A stretch of 64,000 nt of DNA from Sphingomonas metalli (GTDB taxonomy: Bacteria > Pseudomonadota > Alphaproteobacteria > Sphingomonadales > Sphingomonadaceae), in NCBI RefSeq assembly GCF_014641735.1, contig NZ_BMIH01000002.1:1-64000 (forward strand), in the 5' to 3' direction. The first letter of the stretch is position 1; each line of letters starts with the position of its first letter. Below, one piece after another: positions 33,017-43,788 of the stretch. The position numbers and the translations under genes were made by a program. The notes under the pieces were generated by a model. It saw only the letters and a program-made list of their open reading frames with translations, made no database searches and was not told the origin of the DNA.

Positions 33017-33790
33017 ATGTCCAAGCCTCTCAGCATCGCCTCGCTTCCCCTCATCGTTCTCGTCGCGCCGGCGGGGGCGCAGGCCCCTGTCCTGCCGCCG
33101 ATCGCGCAGGTCGAGGTGGTGGCGCGCTATCCCCATGACCGCACCGCCTTTACCGAAGGCCTGATCTGGCATGACGGCGCGCTGTACGAGAGCGTCGGCC
33201 GCGAGGGCGAATCGGACGTGCGCCGCGTGCGCCTCGCCAACGGCAAGGTCGAGCGGCGCGCCACGATCCCGGCCACCCAGTTCGGCGAGGGGCTGGCGCT
33301 GGCCGGCAGCGAGTTGGTCAGCCTGACCTGGCATGGCGGCGTCGCGCATCGCTGGAACGCGAAAACCCTCAAGAAGACCGGCCAGTCGCATTTCGCCAGC
33401 GAAGGCTGGGGACTGACGGGCGACGGGCGCTCGCTGATCCAGTCGGACGGCAGCGCCAACCTCTACTTTCTCGATCCGCGCACCCTAAAGGAAAAGCGGC
33501 GGATCACCGTCAAGCTGAAAGGCCAGCCGCTCGACCAGATCAACGAGCTGGAATGGGTGGACGGCGCCATTCTCGCCAATGTCTGGCACCAGCCGTGGAT
33601 CGTCCGGATCGATCCCGCGAGCGGCACCGTCACCCGGCTGATCGATCTGCGGCCGATTGTCGCCGAGATTGGCGCGCGCGACCCGGAGGCGGTCGCCAAC
33701 GGCATTGCCTATGACGCCAAGTCACGGCGACTGTTCGTCACCGGCAAGCTGTGGCCGACGCTGTTCGAGATCCGGCTGAAGGATCGTTGA
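33017..33790 (+). CDS. Glutaminyl-peptide cyclotransferase (beta-propeller type)
   Basis: The 257-residue exported protein has a signal peptide (SIASLPLIVLVAPAGAQA). A five-bladed propeller of the bacterial glutaminyl cyclase group follows, including the typical YPHDRTAFTEGLIWHDGALYES entry, GEGLAL, EGWGLT, the NELEWVDGAILANVWHQ strand and the terminal ANGIAYD and TGKLWPTLFEI elements. It converts N-terminal glutamine of exported proteins to pyroglutamate. The ATG at 33017, with AAGG about 8 bases upstream, gives the signal peptide. It is monocistronic, and the convergent ligase stop is five bases away. Confidence 0.93.
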   Translation: MSKPLSIASLPLIVLVAPAGAQAPVLPPIAQVEVVARYPHDRTAFTEGLIWHDGALYESVGREGESDVRRVRLANGKVERRATIPATQFGEGLALAGSELVSLTWHGGVAHRWNAKTLKKTGQSHFASEGWGLTGDGRSLIQSDGSANLYFLDPRTLKEKRRITVKLKGQPLDQINELEWVDGAILANVWHQPWIVRIDPASGTVTRLIDLRPIVAEIGARDPEAVANGIAYDAKSRRLFVTGKLWPTLFEIRLKDR

Positions 33791-33794
33791 TCGA

Positions 33795-35408
33795 TCAGGT
33801 GATCAGCCGCTGCAGCGTGTCGAGGCGGTCCGCTTCCTCGGCGGGCTTGTCGAGCCGGATCCGGGCGATTCGGGGAAAGCGCATCGCCACGCCCGACTTG
33901 TGGCGGCTGGAGCTATGGATCGAATCGAAGGCGATTTCGAGCACCAGGGTCTTCTCCACCTCGCGGACGGGACCGAAGCGATTGACGGTATGGCTGCGCA
34001 CGAAGCGATCGAGTTGGCGCAGCTCTTCGTCGGTGATCCCCGAATAGGCCTTGCCGACGGGCAGCAGCTCGCCGTCGTCCGTCCAGCAACCGAAGGTGTA
34101 GTCGCTGTAATAGGACGAACGCCGGCCGTTGCCGCGCTGCGCATACATCATCACGCAATCGGCGGTCAGCGGATCACGCTTCCACTTGTACCACAGCCCG
34201 GCCTTGCGCCCGCCGACATAGGGGCTGTCGCGACGCTTGAGCATCACGCCCTCGATCGCGGCGTCGCGCGCGCCCGCGCGGATCGCTTCCAGATGGGTGA
34301 AGTCGTCGGCGGCGATGAGCTGGCTGATGTCGAACCGATCCGGGTCGAGCCTCGGCACGAAGGATTCGAGCCGTGCCCGGCGATCCGTCCATGGCAACGC
34401 ACGCAGGTCTTCCGTCCCGTCGACGAGGATGTCGTACAGGCGGACGAAGGCGGGATAGTCGGCCAGCATCTTGGCCGACACGGTCTTGCGCCCCAGCCGC
34501 TGCTGAAGGGCATTGAAGCTTGCCGCCCCGCCGCCCGAATCGAGCGCGCCGCCCTGAAAATCCCCCTTCACCATCAGCTCGCCATCGACCACGCCGGGGG
34601 TGGAGAAGGCGGCGGCGACATCGGGGAAGCTGCCGGTCACATCGTCGCCGGTGCGGCTGTAGAGGCGCGTCTGGCCGGCGACATGGACGATCTGGACTCG
34701 GATCCCGTCCCACTTCCACTCCGCCGCATAGTCGGCGAGATCGACGCGCGCATCCTCCAGCCCGTGGGCGAGCATGAAGGGGCGGAAGACCGGCGTGTCG
34801 GCGGCGGTCGGCTGTTCCGAGCGCCCCTCCAGCCAGTCGAACAGCGGCGCATAGGGGGGCGGCAGCGCGTGCCACAGCTCCTCGAGCAGTTCGACATCGA
34901 CGTCGAAGGCCTGGGCCAGGGCCACGCGGGCCAGCCTCGCGGACACGCCGATCCGCAGGGCGCCGGTCGCCATCTTGAGCAGGGCGAAGCGTTCCTCCGC
35001 ATCGAGCCGGTCGAGCATGCGAGCGAGCTCCGCGGGTGCATCCGCCCGCCCGAGATGGCGCAGCCGCTCGACCGCGTCGGTCAGCGAGAGCGGCTCCGGC
35101 GCGCCCGGCACCACCGGCGCCGGCCAGAGCAGCGCCACCGTCTCCGCCGTATCGCCGACATAGTCGCGGCTCATGCGGAAGAGCACGGGATCGACCCGTT
35201 CCTCGATCAGCGCGCGGATCAGCGCCGGCTTGACCCCGGGCAGGTCGAGCCCGCCGGTCAGTGCCGCCATCGCCCAGCCGCGATCCGGGTCGGGCGTCGC
35301 GTGCAGATAGTCCGCGATCAGCTTGAGCTTCGCGTTGCGGCTCCGTGTGTAGATCAGCGAATCGAGAAGCGCGGCGAAGGCGTGCATGGAGGCGGAACGC
35401 GCAGACAT
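33795..35408 (-). CDS. ATP-dependent DNA ligase of the ligase-associated damage response
   Basis: The 537-residue enzyme has the nucleotidyltransferase core with the adenylation motif EWKWDGIRVQ (Lys232). Further conserved motifs include SRTGDD, VDGELMVKGDF, EGVMLKRRDSPY and KWKRDPL, followed by an OB-fold. An N-terminal DNA-binding helical domain (HAFAALLDSLIYTRSRNAK) precedes the core. This is the stand-alone ATP ligase that operates with Lhr-like helicase, MBL exonuclease and PdeM in damage response. All four are present here but separated. The bacterium also has LigA (38740-40875), so this enzyme is specialised. Start ATG 35408 is chosen; ATG 35387 is an alternative. Confidence 0.92.
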   Translation of the reverse strand: MSARSASMHAFAALLDSLIYTRSRNAKLKLIADYLHATPDPDRGWAMAALTGGLDLPGVKPALIRALIEERVDPVLFRMSRDYVGDTAETVALLWPAPVVPGAPEPLSLTDAVERLRHLGRADAPAELARMLDRLDAEERFALLKMATGALRIGVSARLARVALAQAFDVDVELLEELWHALPPPYAPLFDWLEGRSEQPTAADTPVFRPFMLAHGLEDARVDLADYAAEWKWDGIRVQIVHVAGQTRLYSRTGDDVTGSFPDVAAAFSTPGVVDGELMVKGDFQGGALDSGGGAASFNALQQRLGRKTVSAKMLADYPAFVRLYDILVDGTEDLRALPWTDRRARLESFVPRLDPDRFDISQLIAADDFTHLEAIRAGARDAAIEGVMLKRRDSPYVGGRKAGLWYKWKRDPLTADCVMMYAQRGNGRRSSYYSDYTFGCWTDDGELLPVGKAYSGITDEELRQLDRFVRSHTVNRFGPVREVEKTLVLEIAFDSIHSSSRHKSGVAMRFPRIARIRLDKPAEEADRLDTLQRLIT

Positions 35409-35488
35409 GTCGTTACGGTTCCGGCGCGCGACGAAAGGGCGGGGCGTCCCGGGTGACAGCGCCTCCGCCGACGCTATGAGGGGGCGCG

Positions 35489-36346
35489 ATGCGCCGCTCC
35501 CTGATCGCCCTGTCGCTGCTGCCGGTGGTGATCGTCGCCCTGCTGCTGTTCGGCTTCCTGGAGGCGCGCTCCGATCCGATGGTGCGCCGCGCGGCCTTCG
35601 CCCTGCCCCACTGGCCCCGCGGTGCACCGCCGGTAACGGTGGCGCTGCTGAGCGATATCCGTATCGGCAGCGCCGCCATGGATGCCGGCCGGCTGACGCG
35701 GATCGTCGCGCAGGTCAACGAGCTCAGGCCCGATCTGGTGGTGCTGGCAGGCGACTTCATCAACGGCCATGACAGTGCGGAGGGTGCGATCTTCGCGCGT
35801 CGACTCACCCGTCCCTTGTCCAGCCTTCGACCGACGCTCGGGACCATCGCGGTGCTGGGCAATCACGATCACGTCAGCGCCGCTGCCGTAACGGACGCGC
35901 TACAGCAGGCAGGCGTCACCGTCCTGAGCAATCGTTCGACGAGGCGGGGGCCGCTGACCGTCGTCGGCATCGACGATGCCTATACCGGCCATGCCGATCC
36001 GGCGGCCGCTTTCAGCCGGGTACAGGCGTCGGGCGGCGCGCCGCTGACGGTGAGCCACAGCCCCGATGTGGTGCCACTGCTGCCCGCCGGGGCCGCGCCG
36101 CTGCTGCTGATGGGCCACACGCATTGCGGACAGGGCGTGATCGCCGGCCGCATCTATCTCGACCGGGCGATCGATACGGGCGAGCCGTTGTTCGCACCCC
36201 ATTATCGCTGCGGCATCGTGCGCGACCCGGGCCGCACGAGCGTGATCACCGCCGGGCTCGGCACAAGCCGCGTGCCACTGCGGATCGGTGCGCCGCCGGA
36301 CATCTGGCTGCTGACGCTGAGCCCTGCCGCGACCTCGCCCGACTGA
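35489..36346 (+). CDS. Calcineurin-like metallophosphoesterase (YkuE-like), unusual metal motif
   Basis: The 285-residue protein has an N-terminal membrane anchor or signal (LIALSLLPVVIVALLLFGF). The phosphoesterase core has VVLAGDFING, LGNHDHVS, VSHSPDV and the closing GHTHCGQG motifs. The first motif reads ALLSDIRIGS, where relatives normally have DxH, so one metal ligand His is replaced by Arg. The remaining ligands are intact. It could hydrolyse phosphodiesters or act on lipid headgroups at the membrane surface, or it may be partly inactive. Start ATG 35489 has GAGGGGGCG just upstream, and the ligase gene on the other strand begins 80 bases away. Confidence 0.85.
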   Translation: MRRSLIALSLLPVVIVALLLFGFLEARSDPMVRRAAFALPHWPRGAPPVTVALLSDIRIGSAAMDAGRLTRIVAQVNELRPDLVVLAGDFINGHDSAEGAIFARRLTRPLSSLRPTLGTIAVLGNHDHVSAAAVTDALQQAGVTVLSNRSTRRGPLTVVGIDDAYTGHADPAAAFSRVQASGGAPLTVSHSPDVVPLLPAGAAPLLLMGHTHCGQGVIAGRIYLDRAIDTGEPLFAPHYRCGIVRDPGRTSVITAGLGTSRVPLRIGAPPDIWLLTLSPAATSPD

Positions 36347-36532
36347 TCAGTCGAGCCGGTCGCGCACCGCTTTCCCTGCCGTTAAACCGAGCACGAGGAA
36401 GATCGCGAACAGGGCCGCGACGATGAAGAACAGGATCTTGGCGATCCCGACAAAGGCACCGCCGATGCCCCCGAACCCCAGGGCGCCGAGTATCAGTCCG
36501 GCAACCAGGAAAAGGAGCGCAAGCCGAAGCAT
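36347..36532 (-). CDS. DUF1328-family small membrane protein
   Basis: The 61-residue protein consists of two membrane helices (about residues 3-21 and 30-52) with Gly-rich spacing ([20 protein letters not shown]), matching DUF1328/YtjA-type stress-associated membrane peptides. The C-terminus is short and charged (KAVRDRLD). It is the downstream neighbour of the Dps gene in the same direction (27 bases after it), so it may be co-expressed under stress. Its role is unknown. The stop codon is immediately next to the stop of the convergent metallophosphoesterase gene. Confidence 0.85.
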   Translation of the reverse strand: MLRLALLFLVAGLILGALGFGGIGGAFVGIAKILFFIVAALFAIFLVLGLTAGKAVRDRLD

Positions 36533-36559
36533 CGCACGGCGCCTTTCACGCGACGAGGA

Positions 36560-37057
36560 TCAAGCCTTGCGGCTCGCCTCGAACAGGAACCAGGCGCGCT
36601 CCTCGGCCTGATCGATCCAGTCGTCAGCCAGGCTCGATGTGGCGGTGTCGTTCGCCGCTTCGGCGCGCTCGCGGGCGTCGCGCAGTGCCTCGACAAGCTT
36701 CAGATTGTCCTCGCGCAGTTCGGCCAGCATCTGGTCGGGCGCGACGAAGTCGGCATCGTTGTCGGCGATCTGCTGGCGGCGGGCGATGTCGCCGATCGAG
36801 CGCAGCGTGGTGTTGCCGGTCTTGCGCACCCGCTCCGCGATGGCGTCCGTCACTTCGAGGATCTGCGTCGCCTGGTCGTCGAGCAGCAGGTGATAGTCGC
36901 GAAAGTGCGGACCGGAGACATGCCAGTGGAAATTCTTGGTCTTGATGTAGAGCGCGTAGCAGTCCGCGAGCGCGATATTGAGCGCGTCCGCCGCCGACCG
37001 CGTATCGTTGCGATTGAGGTCGGTGGGGGTGGACAGCTTCGGGTTGACGTCTGCCAT
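36560..37057 (-). CDS. dps: Dps-family DNA-binding ferritin-like protein
   Basis: The 165-residue protein folds as the four-helix Dps bundle. Ferroxidase-site residues are seen in NFHWHVSGPHF (His), HLLLDDQATQ (Asp) and the following Glu-containing helix VTDAIAERVRKTG, and the conserved AxDPD-type loop and EERAWFL C-terminal helix follow. Dps oxidises and stores iron and protects DNA in stress. The ATG at 37057 has GGAG 8 bases upstream. A 12-residue upward extension is in frame but lacks a ribosome site. It lies upstream of the DUF1328 peptide. Confidence 0.95.
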   Translation of the reverse strand: MADVNPKLSTPTDLNRNDTRSAADALNIALADCYALYIKTKNFHWHVSGPHFRDYHLLLDDQATQILEVTDAIAERVRKTGNTTLRSIGDIARRQQIADNDADFVAPDQMLAELREDNLKLVEALRDARERAEAANDTATSSLADDWIDQAEERAWFLFEASRKA

Positions 37058-37126
37058 GACAAGCTCCGGTTGGCGTAGATTCGGGTTCGCCAACGTAACG
37101 ACCCGCGATCGATTTCGCTCCCGCCT

Positions 37127-37444
37127 CTACGCCGCCAGCCGCTCCGCACAGGCAGTCGCCCAGAGATCGCACGCCGCGAGGTCCTGCGTCTCGCAGTCGA
37201 TCGCCTGCGCCAGCAGCGACAGCCAGCCGTGGACGCCGGGATTGCCCCCGCGCAACAAGGCCGTGCCGATGAAGTGGGCGACGGTGACGGCGGCGTCGAA
37301 CCCGGCCAGATGCGACGCATGGCGGAGCGCCTCGACCTCGCGCGTCAGGACGGAAGCATCGCAATAGGGCGCACGCACATCCAGCGCCGCGATCCGGGCG
37401 ATCAGTGCGGCGTGCGTCGCCGGCCTGTCATCCACAGCTGCCAA
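37127..37444 (-). CDS. Small conserved-looking protein of unknown function
   Basis: I do not recognise this 105-residue protein. It is mostly helical, with a His-containing core (REVEALRHASHLAGFDAAVT) and two pairs of cysteines spaced in AIDCETQDLAACDLW and CAERL near the end. No signal peptide or membrane helix is seen. It begins at TTG 37444 with a strong GAGGGGG ribosome site six bases before it; ATG codons in frame lie much further downstream. It sits upstream of the Dps gene (69 bases) in the same direction. Confidence 0.6.
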   Translation of the reverse strand: MAAVDDRPATHAALIARIAALDVRAPYCDASVLTREVEALRHASHLAGFDAAVTVAHFIGTALLRGGNPGVHGWLSLLAQAIDCETQDLAACDLWATACAERLAA

Positions 37445-37615
37445 GGCATACCCCCTCTTCGCCGATCCTGGTGTAGCGATGGTGAATGCCGGGTAAAGCC
37501 ATAGTTGCGCGCGTACCGGCGGTTGACTTCGGCCGTCCGATGCGCCATGCGCCGCGACTGATCGAGCGGGGGCCTCGCGGCCGGCCGCTCTCTTTCTTTT
37601 TCAGGACCGAGGGCC

Positions 37616-37783
37616 ATGGCCAAGCCGACTACCGTCAAGATCAAGCTCGTCAGCTCTGCCGATACCGGCTTCTTCTACGTGACCAAGAAGAACCCGCGCA
37701 CGAAGACGGAGAAGCTGAGCTTCAAGAAGTATGATCCCGTCGTGCGCAAGCATGTCGACTTCAAGGAAGCCAAGATCAAGTAA
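37616..37783 (+). CDS. rpmG: 50S ribosomal protein L33
   Basis: A 55-residue frame reads [20 protein letters not shown] and continues with [20 protein letters not shown] to [10 protein letters not shown]. This is the complete L33 of alphaproteobacteria, without the zinc-binding cysteines found in other L33 forms. It is too short to be caught by a 60-residue ORF cutoff. A strong terminator lies 51 bases after its stop. It is probably monocistronic, with the promoter in the 171-base upstream gap; a TTGACT sequence at 37523-37528 is a possible -35 box. Confidence 0.95.
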   Translation: MAKPTTVKIKLVSSADTGFFYVTKKNPRTKTEKLSFKKYDPVVRKHVDFKEAKIK

Positions 37784-37834
37784 GCATCGCGCGAGCCTGC
37801 GCCCTTGGCGCCGGCTCGACCGATCGACCTGCAC

Positions 37835-37868
37835 GAAAGGCCGCGGGTGGCGACGCCCGCGGCCTTTC
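37835..37868 (+). terminator. Intrinsic-type terminator after rpmG
   Basis: GAAAGGCCGCGGG (37835-37847) and CCCGCGGCCTTTC (37856-37868) form a perfect 13-base stem with an eight-base loop. The descending arm itself ends in CCTTTC, so it carries the short T run. Confidence 0.88.
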
Positions 37869-37992
37869 GCGTGTCGGGGTCCCGGGCCGCCCGTCGCGCG
37901 GGCAAGCGCGACGCCACGCCGGAGCCGCAGGTCCGCCCGCCCCGCGCAGAGCCCATTGCTCCCCCGCCTGCCCCCGGCTAACCGCAAGCGCC

Positions 37993-38426
37993 ATGGCCTT
38001 CCTGCCTCTCGTCGTCATTCTGCTGGCCGGCATCGGCCTGGCGGTCCAGCCGCCGACCAATGCCCTGCTTGCCAAGGCCTCCGGCTCGGTGCTCCTGGCC
38101 GCGCTGGTGTCGTTCGTCGTCGGCACCGGCGTGCTGGCGATCCTCTACCTGGCGATCGACCGGACCCCGCCCGCCGCGCTGAAGGGCGCACCCACGGCAG
38201 CCTGGCTCGGCGGCTTCTATGGCGCGGGCTTCGTGGCGGCGATGGCCTATGGTGCGCCGCGGCTGGGGCTGGCCACCGCCCTGACCATCGCGATCGCCAG
38301 CCAGTTGGCGGCGGCTCTGGCGCTCGACCATTTCGGCGCCCTCGGGCTGCGGGTCGACCCGTTGACGCCGATCAAGCTGGCCGGCGCGGCGCTGGTGATC
38401 GGCGGGGTCCTGCTGGTGCGGCGCGG

Positions 38427-38430
<4 letters not shown>
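37993..38430 (+). CDS. DMT-superfamily small membrane transporter (YdcZ/DUF606-like)
   Basis: The 145-residue protein is hydrophobic throughout, with about five membrane helices. It starts AFLPLVVILLAGIGLAVQPPTNALLA and contains VSFVVGTGVLAIL, two features of the YdcZ/DUF606 half-size DMT transporters. Proteins of this class act as pairs or dimers, with substrates unknown. ATG 37993 follows the rpmG terminator by 124 bases. Its stop overlaps the next small membrane gene by four bases (ATGA). Confidence 0.85.
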
Positions 38431-40875
<2,445 letters not shown>

Positions 40876-40882
40876 GCAGGAT

Positions 40883-40900
40883 CGTTGCCCTTTTGCAACG
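40883..40900. terminator. Small hairpin after ligA, possible terminator or operator
   Basis: CGTTGC (40883-40888) pairs with GCAACG (40895-40900) around a CCTTTT loop, directly after the ligA stop. The stem is only six bases and no T run follows, so termination would be weak. It could equally be a regulator site for the TonB receptor gene 140 bases further on. Confidence 0.35.
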
Positions 40901-41039
40901 CACCATTAAGATTTGTTTGTAATCGCCCGAGATGTGGAACCTGTCACGGAACAGACATAATCTCGCGGCAGGGGCGCTGCCAGAGCGGACGTCGAGCCGC
41001 TGAGTCCAGAGCGTAAGAAGCTCAAGGGGAACCAGATAG

Positions 41040-43661
41040 ATGCGTATGAACTTTGCCTGTGGCGTGGCCTTTGCCGCGCTCATGATCCCGGGCGCCGCGC
41101 TGGCGCAGTCGACCGGTACCGTGGAGGCCGAAGAGGGCAGCGAGATCGTCGTCACCGGCGCGCGCGGTCCCGCCACCGTCGACGGCATCCAGATCCCCGA
41201 CTCGCCCAAGGCGCGCGCGGTGCTGACCCAGGAGCTGATCGAGCGTCGCGCCCCCGGCCAGACGATCCTCGACACCATCAACCTGATCCCCGGCGTCAGC
41301 TTCACCAACTCGGACGCCTATGGCTCGTCGGGCGGCCAGATCCGCATCCGCGGCTTCGACGGCAACCGCATCGCCCTGACCTTTGACGGCATCCCGCTGA
41401 ATGACTCGGGCAACTACGCCATCTATTCGAACCAGCAGCTCGACCCGGAGCTGATCGAGCAGGTCAACGTCAACTTCGGCTCGGCCGACGTCGACTCGCC
41501 GACCGCAGCGGCCTCGGGCGGCACGGTGAACTATCGTTCGCTGGTTCCGACCGACGAGATGGGTGCCATCGGTGTCTATTCGCACGGCACCAACCGCATG
41601 AACCGCGCCTTCGGGCTGCTGAACCTCGGTACGCTGACCTCGTTCGGCACAAAGGCATGGGTTTCGGCCTCGACCCAGAAGTACGACCAGTTCCGTGGCC
41701 CGGGTACGATCTACAAGCAGCAGTATAACGGCAAGATCTATCAGCCGATCGGTGGCGGCAACGACTTCATCTCGGTTGCCGCGCACTACAACCAGAATCG
41801 CAGCTATTTCTACTCGAACCCGACCTATGCGAACATCCGCACGCGTCTGGCCGCTCTCAACAGCAGCCTGCCGAACAACACCACCGGCACCAGCGCTTCG
41901 GCCGCGAACCCCTACACGCTCGATCTGAACAATCGCGACTTCGATTATGTCTTCGACGATACGTCGTCGACCTATCGCTACGATTATACCTGCGATCTCC
42001 AGTCGAACCCCGGCGGCGCCGGTTCGCAGACCGATCGTAACAGCTGCAACAACGTCTATGCGACGGCCTTCAATCCGTCGAACACGGGCAATGTCCGCAT
42101 CAACTCGCGTTTCGATCTGACCGAGAAGCTGCTCTTCACCTTCGACGGCGCCTATAGCTGGACCCGCGCCAACGGCGGCGGCTCGACCCTGCTGGCGGAG
42201 ACGGATGCCAGCGCGACCAGCGCCAACGGAGCCTACACGCAGCAATATGCGCAGACCTCGGGCCGGCTCGGCGCGGGCACCGCGGCTGGCGTCGACCTCA
42301 ACGGTGACGGCGACCTGCGCGACTTCGTCCGCGTCTACTTCCCATCGAACACCCGCACCCAGCGCTTCACCGCGATCGCCGGCCTGCGTTACCAGATCGA
42401 TCGGGACAACCTGATCCGCGTCGCCTACACCTGGGACCGCGCCCGCCATCGCCAGACCGGTGAAGCGTCGCTGCTGACCGATGCCGGTCGTCCGCAGTCG
42501 CCGTTCAGCGCGCTCGACGGCGAAGGCAAGTCGCCAATCCTCGACGCGGCCGGCAACGTCTTCCAGAAGCGCAACCGTCTCTCCTACGCGATCCTCCATC
42601 AGCTTTCGGCTGAGTATCGCGGCGGCTTCTTCGAGAACATGTTCAAGGTGACGCTCGGTGTTCGCGCGCCCTTCTTCCGCCGCAACCTGAACAACTTCTG
42701 CTACACGATCGCCGGTCAGTCGAACGACGCCTACTGCACCTCGCAGACGGCCGCGCAGGTTGCCGCCTTCGACGCCGCCAATACGTCGGTCACCCTCGGC
42801 GCGCCGTACCGCAACCGCATCAAGACCTATAACCGTCTGCTGCCGAGCGCCGGCTTCACCTACAACTTCACGCCGGCCATCAGCATGTTCGGCAGCTACT
42901 CGAAGGGCCTGTCGCTGCCGCGCACCGACAATCTCTACGGGTTCGACGACGTATCGATCAGCCCCGTCGCTGCAGTGAAGCCCGAGTCCACCGACTCGTT
43001 CGACCTCGGCCTGCGCTACACGAACCGTCTGATCCAGGCGCAGATCGGTGGCTGGTACATCGGCTTCAAGAACCGGATCATCAGCTCGACCGTCCTGCTC
43101 GAGGGCGGTGGCACGCTCAGCGTCGACCGCAACGTCGGCAGCGTGAAGAGCCATGGCGTCGACGCGAGCGTCGCCATCAAGCCGCTGCAGTGGTTCTCCA
43201 TCTACGGCTTCGGTTCGTACACGATCGCCCGTCTGCAGGACGATGCGACCGATCCGTTGTCGGGTCGCGTGCTCGCTCCGACCGCTGGCAAGTTCGTGGT
43301 GGAGACGCCGAAGTGGCAGTATGGCGGCCGCGCGCAGATCGATTTCAACCCGATCTCGATCGGCATCCAGGCGAAGCACACCGGTGACCGCTGGATCAGC
43401 GACATCAACGACCTGAAGTCCGCCGGCTACACGCTGGTCGACCTCGATGCTCGCCTTGGTCTGGGTGGCGTCGGTCTGGAGCGCACCTTCCTTCAGCTCA
43501 ACGTCTCCAACCTGCTGAAGGAGCGTTACTTCGGCAACCTGTCGACGGTGACCAACGCCTTCCCGTTCGTGGTCGGCACGACCACCACGGCCGCGGCCGG
43601 CCCGCGCGTCACCTTCGGTGCGCCGCGGACCTTCATCGGCTCGATCCACTTCGAGTTCTGA
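41040..43661 (+). CDS. TonB-dependent outer-membrane receptor
   Basis: The 873-residue receptor has a signal peptide (NFACGVAFAALMIPGAALA). A TonB-box-like segment follows (EIVVTGARGPATV, about residues 35-47). The plug domain has IPGVSFTNSDAY and IRIRGFDGNRIALTFDGIPLND, and a 22-strand barrel rich in Tyr/Asn follows, ending IHFEF with terminal aromatic Phe. Its substrate is unknown: no siderophore biosynthesis or vitamin genes are nearby. Codon use favours CGT, GTT and CGC more than its neighbours, which fits high expression. A two-component pair follows downstream. AAGGGGAA lies before the ATG. A long opposite-strand frame across it is an artefact. Confidence 0.97.
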   Translation: MRMNFACGVAFAALMIPGAALAQSTGTVEAEEGSEIVVTGARGPATVDGIQIPDSPKARAVLTQELIERRAPGQTILDTINLIPGVSFTNSDAYGSSGGQIRIRGFDGNRIALTFDGIPLNDSGNYAIYSNQQLDPELIEQVNVNFGSADVDSPTAAASGGTVNYRSLVPTDEMGAIGVYSHGTNRMNRAFGLLNLGTLTSFGTKAWVSASTQKYDQFRGPGTIYKQQYNGKIYQPIGGGNDFISVAAHYNQNRSYFYSNPTYANIRTRLAALNSSLPNNTTGTSASAANPYTLDLNNRDFDYVFDDTSSTYRYDYTCDLQSNPGGAGSQTDRNSCNNVYATAFNPSNTGNVRINSRFDLTEKLLFTFDGAYSWTRANGGGSTLLAETDASATSANGAYTQQYAQTSGRLGAGTAAGVDLNGDGDLRDFVRVYFPSNTRTQRFTAIAGLRYQIDRDNLIRVAYTWDRARHRQTGEASLLTDAGRPQSPFSALDGEGKSPILDAAGNVFQKRNRLSYAILHQLSAEYRGGFFENMFKVTLGVRAPFFRRNLNNFCYTIAGQSNDAYCTSQTAAQVAAFDAANTSVTLGAPYRNRIKTYNRLLPSAGFTYNFTPAISMFGSYSKGLSLPRTDNLYGFDDVSISPVAAVKPESTDSFDLGLRYTNRLIQAQIGGWYIGFKNRIISSTVLLEGGGTLSVDRNVGSVKSHGVDASVAIKPLQWFSIYGFGSYTIARLQDDATDPLSGRVLAPTAGKFVVETPKWQYGGRAQIDFNPISIGIQAKHTGDRWISDINDLKSAGYTLVDLDARLGLGGVGLERTFLQLNVSNLLKERYFGNLSTVTNAFPFVVGTTTTAAAGPRVTFGAPRTFIGSIHFEF

Positions 43662-43693
43662 TCCCGCGCCAGCCGCCGCGCTGGCACGAAACG

Positions 43694-43726
43694 GGCCGCC
43701 GCTCCCTCGGGAACGGCGGCCTTTTT
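43694..43726 (+). terminator. Intrinsic terminator after TonB-dependent receptor
   Basis: GGCCGCCG (43694-43701) pairs with CGGCGGCC (43714-43721), with the loop holding an inner CCC/GGG pairing. TTTTT follows at 43722-43726, a standard rho-independent form. Confidence 0.92.
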
Positions 43727-43788
43727 CATGGCTCTCGCCCGCTCCGCTTTTGCCCCCGGCGCCGGGCGGGTGTAAGGGCGGCGGGACG

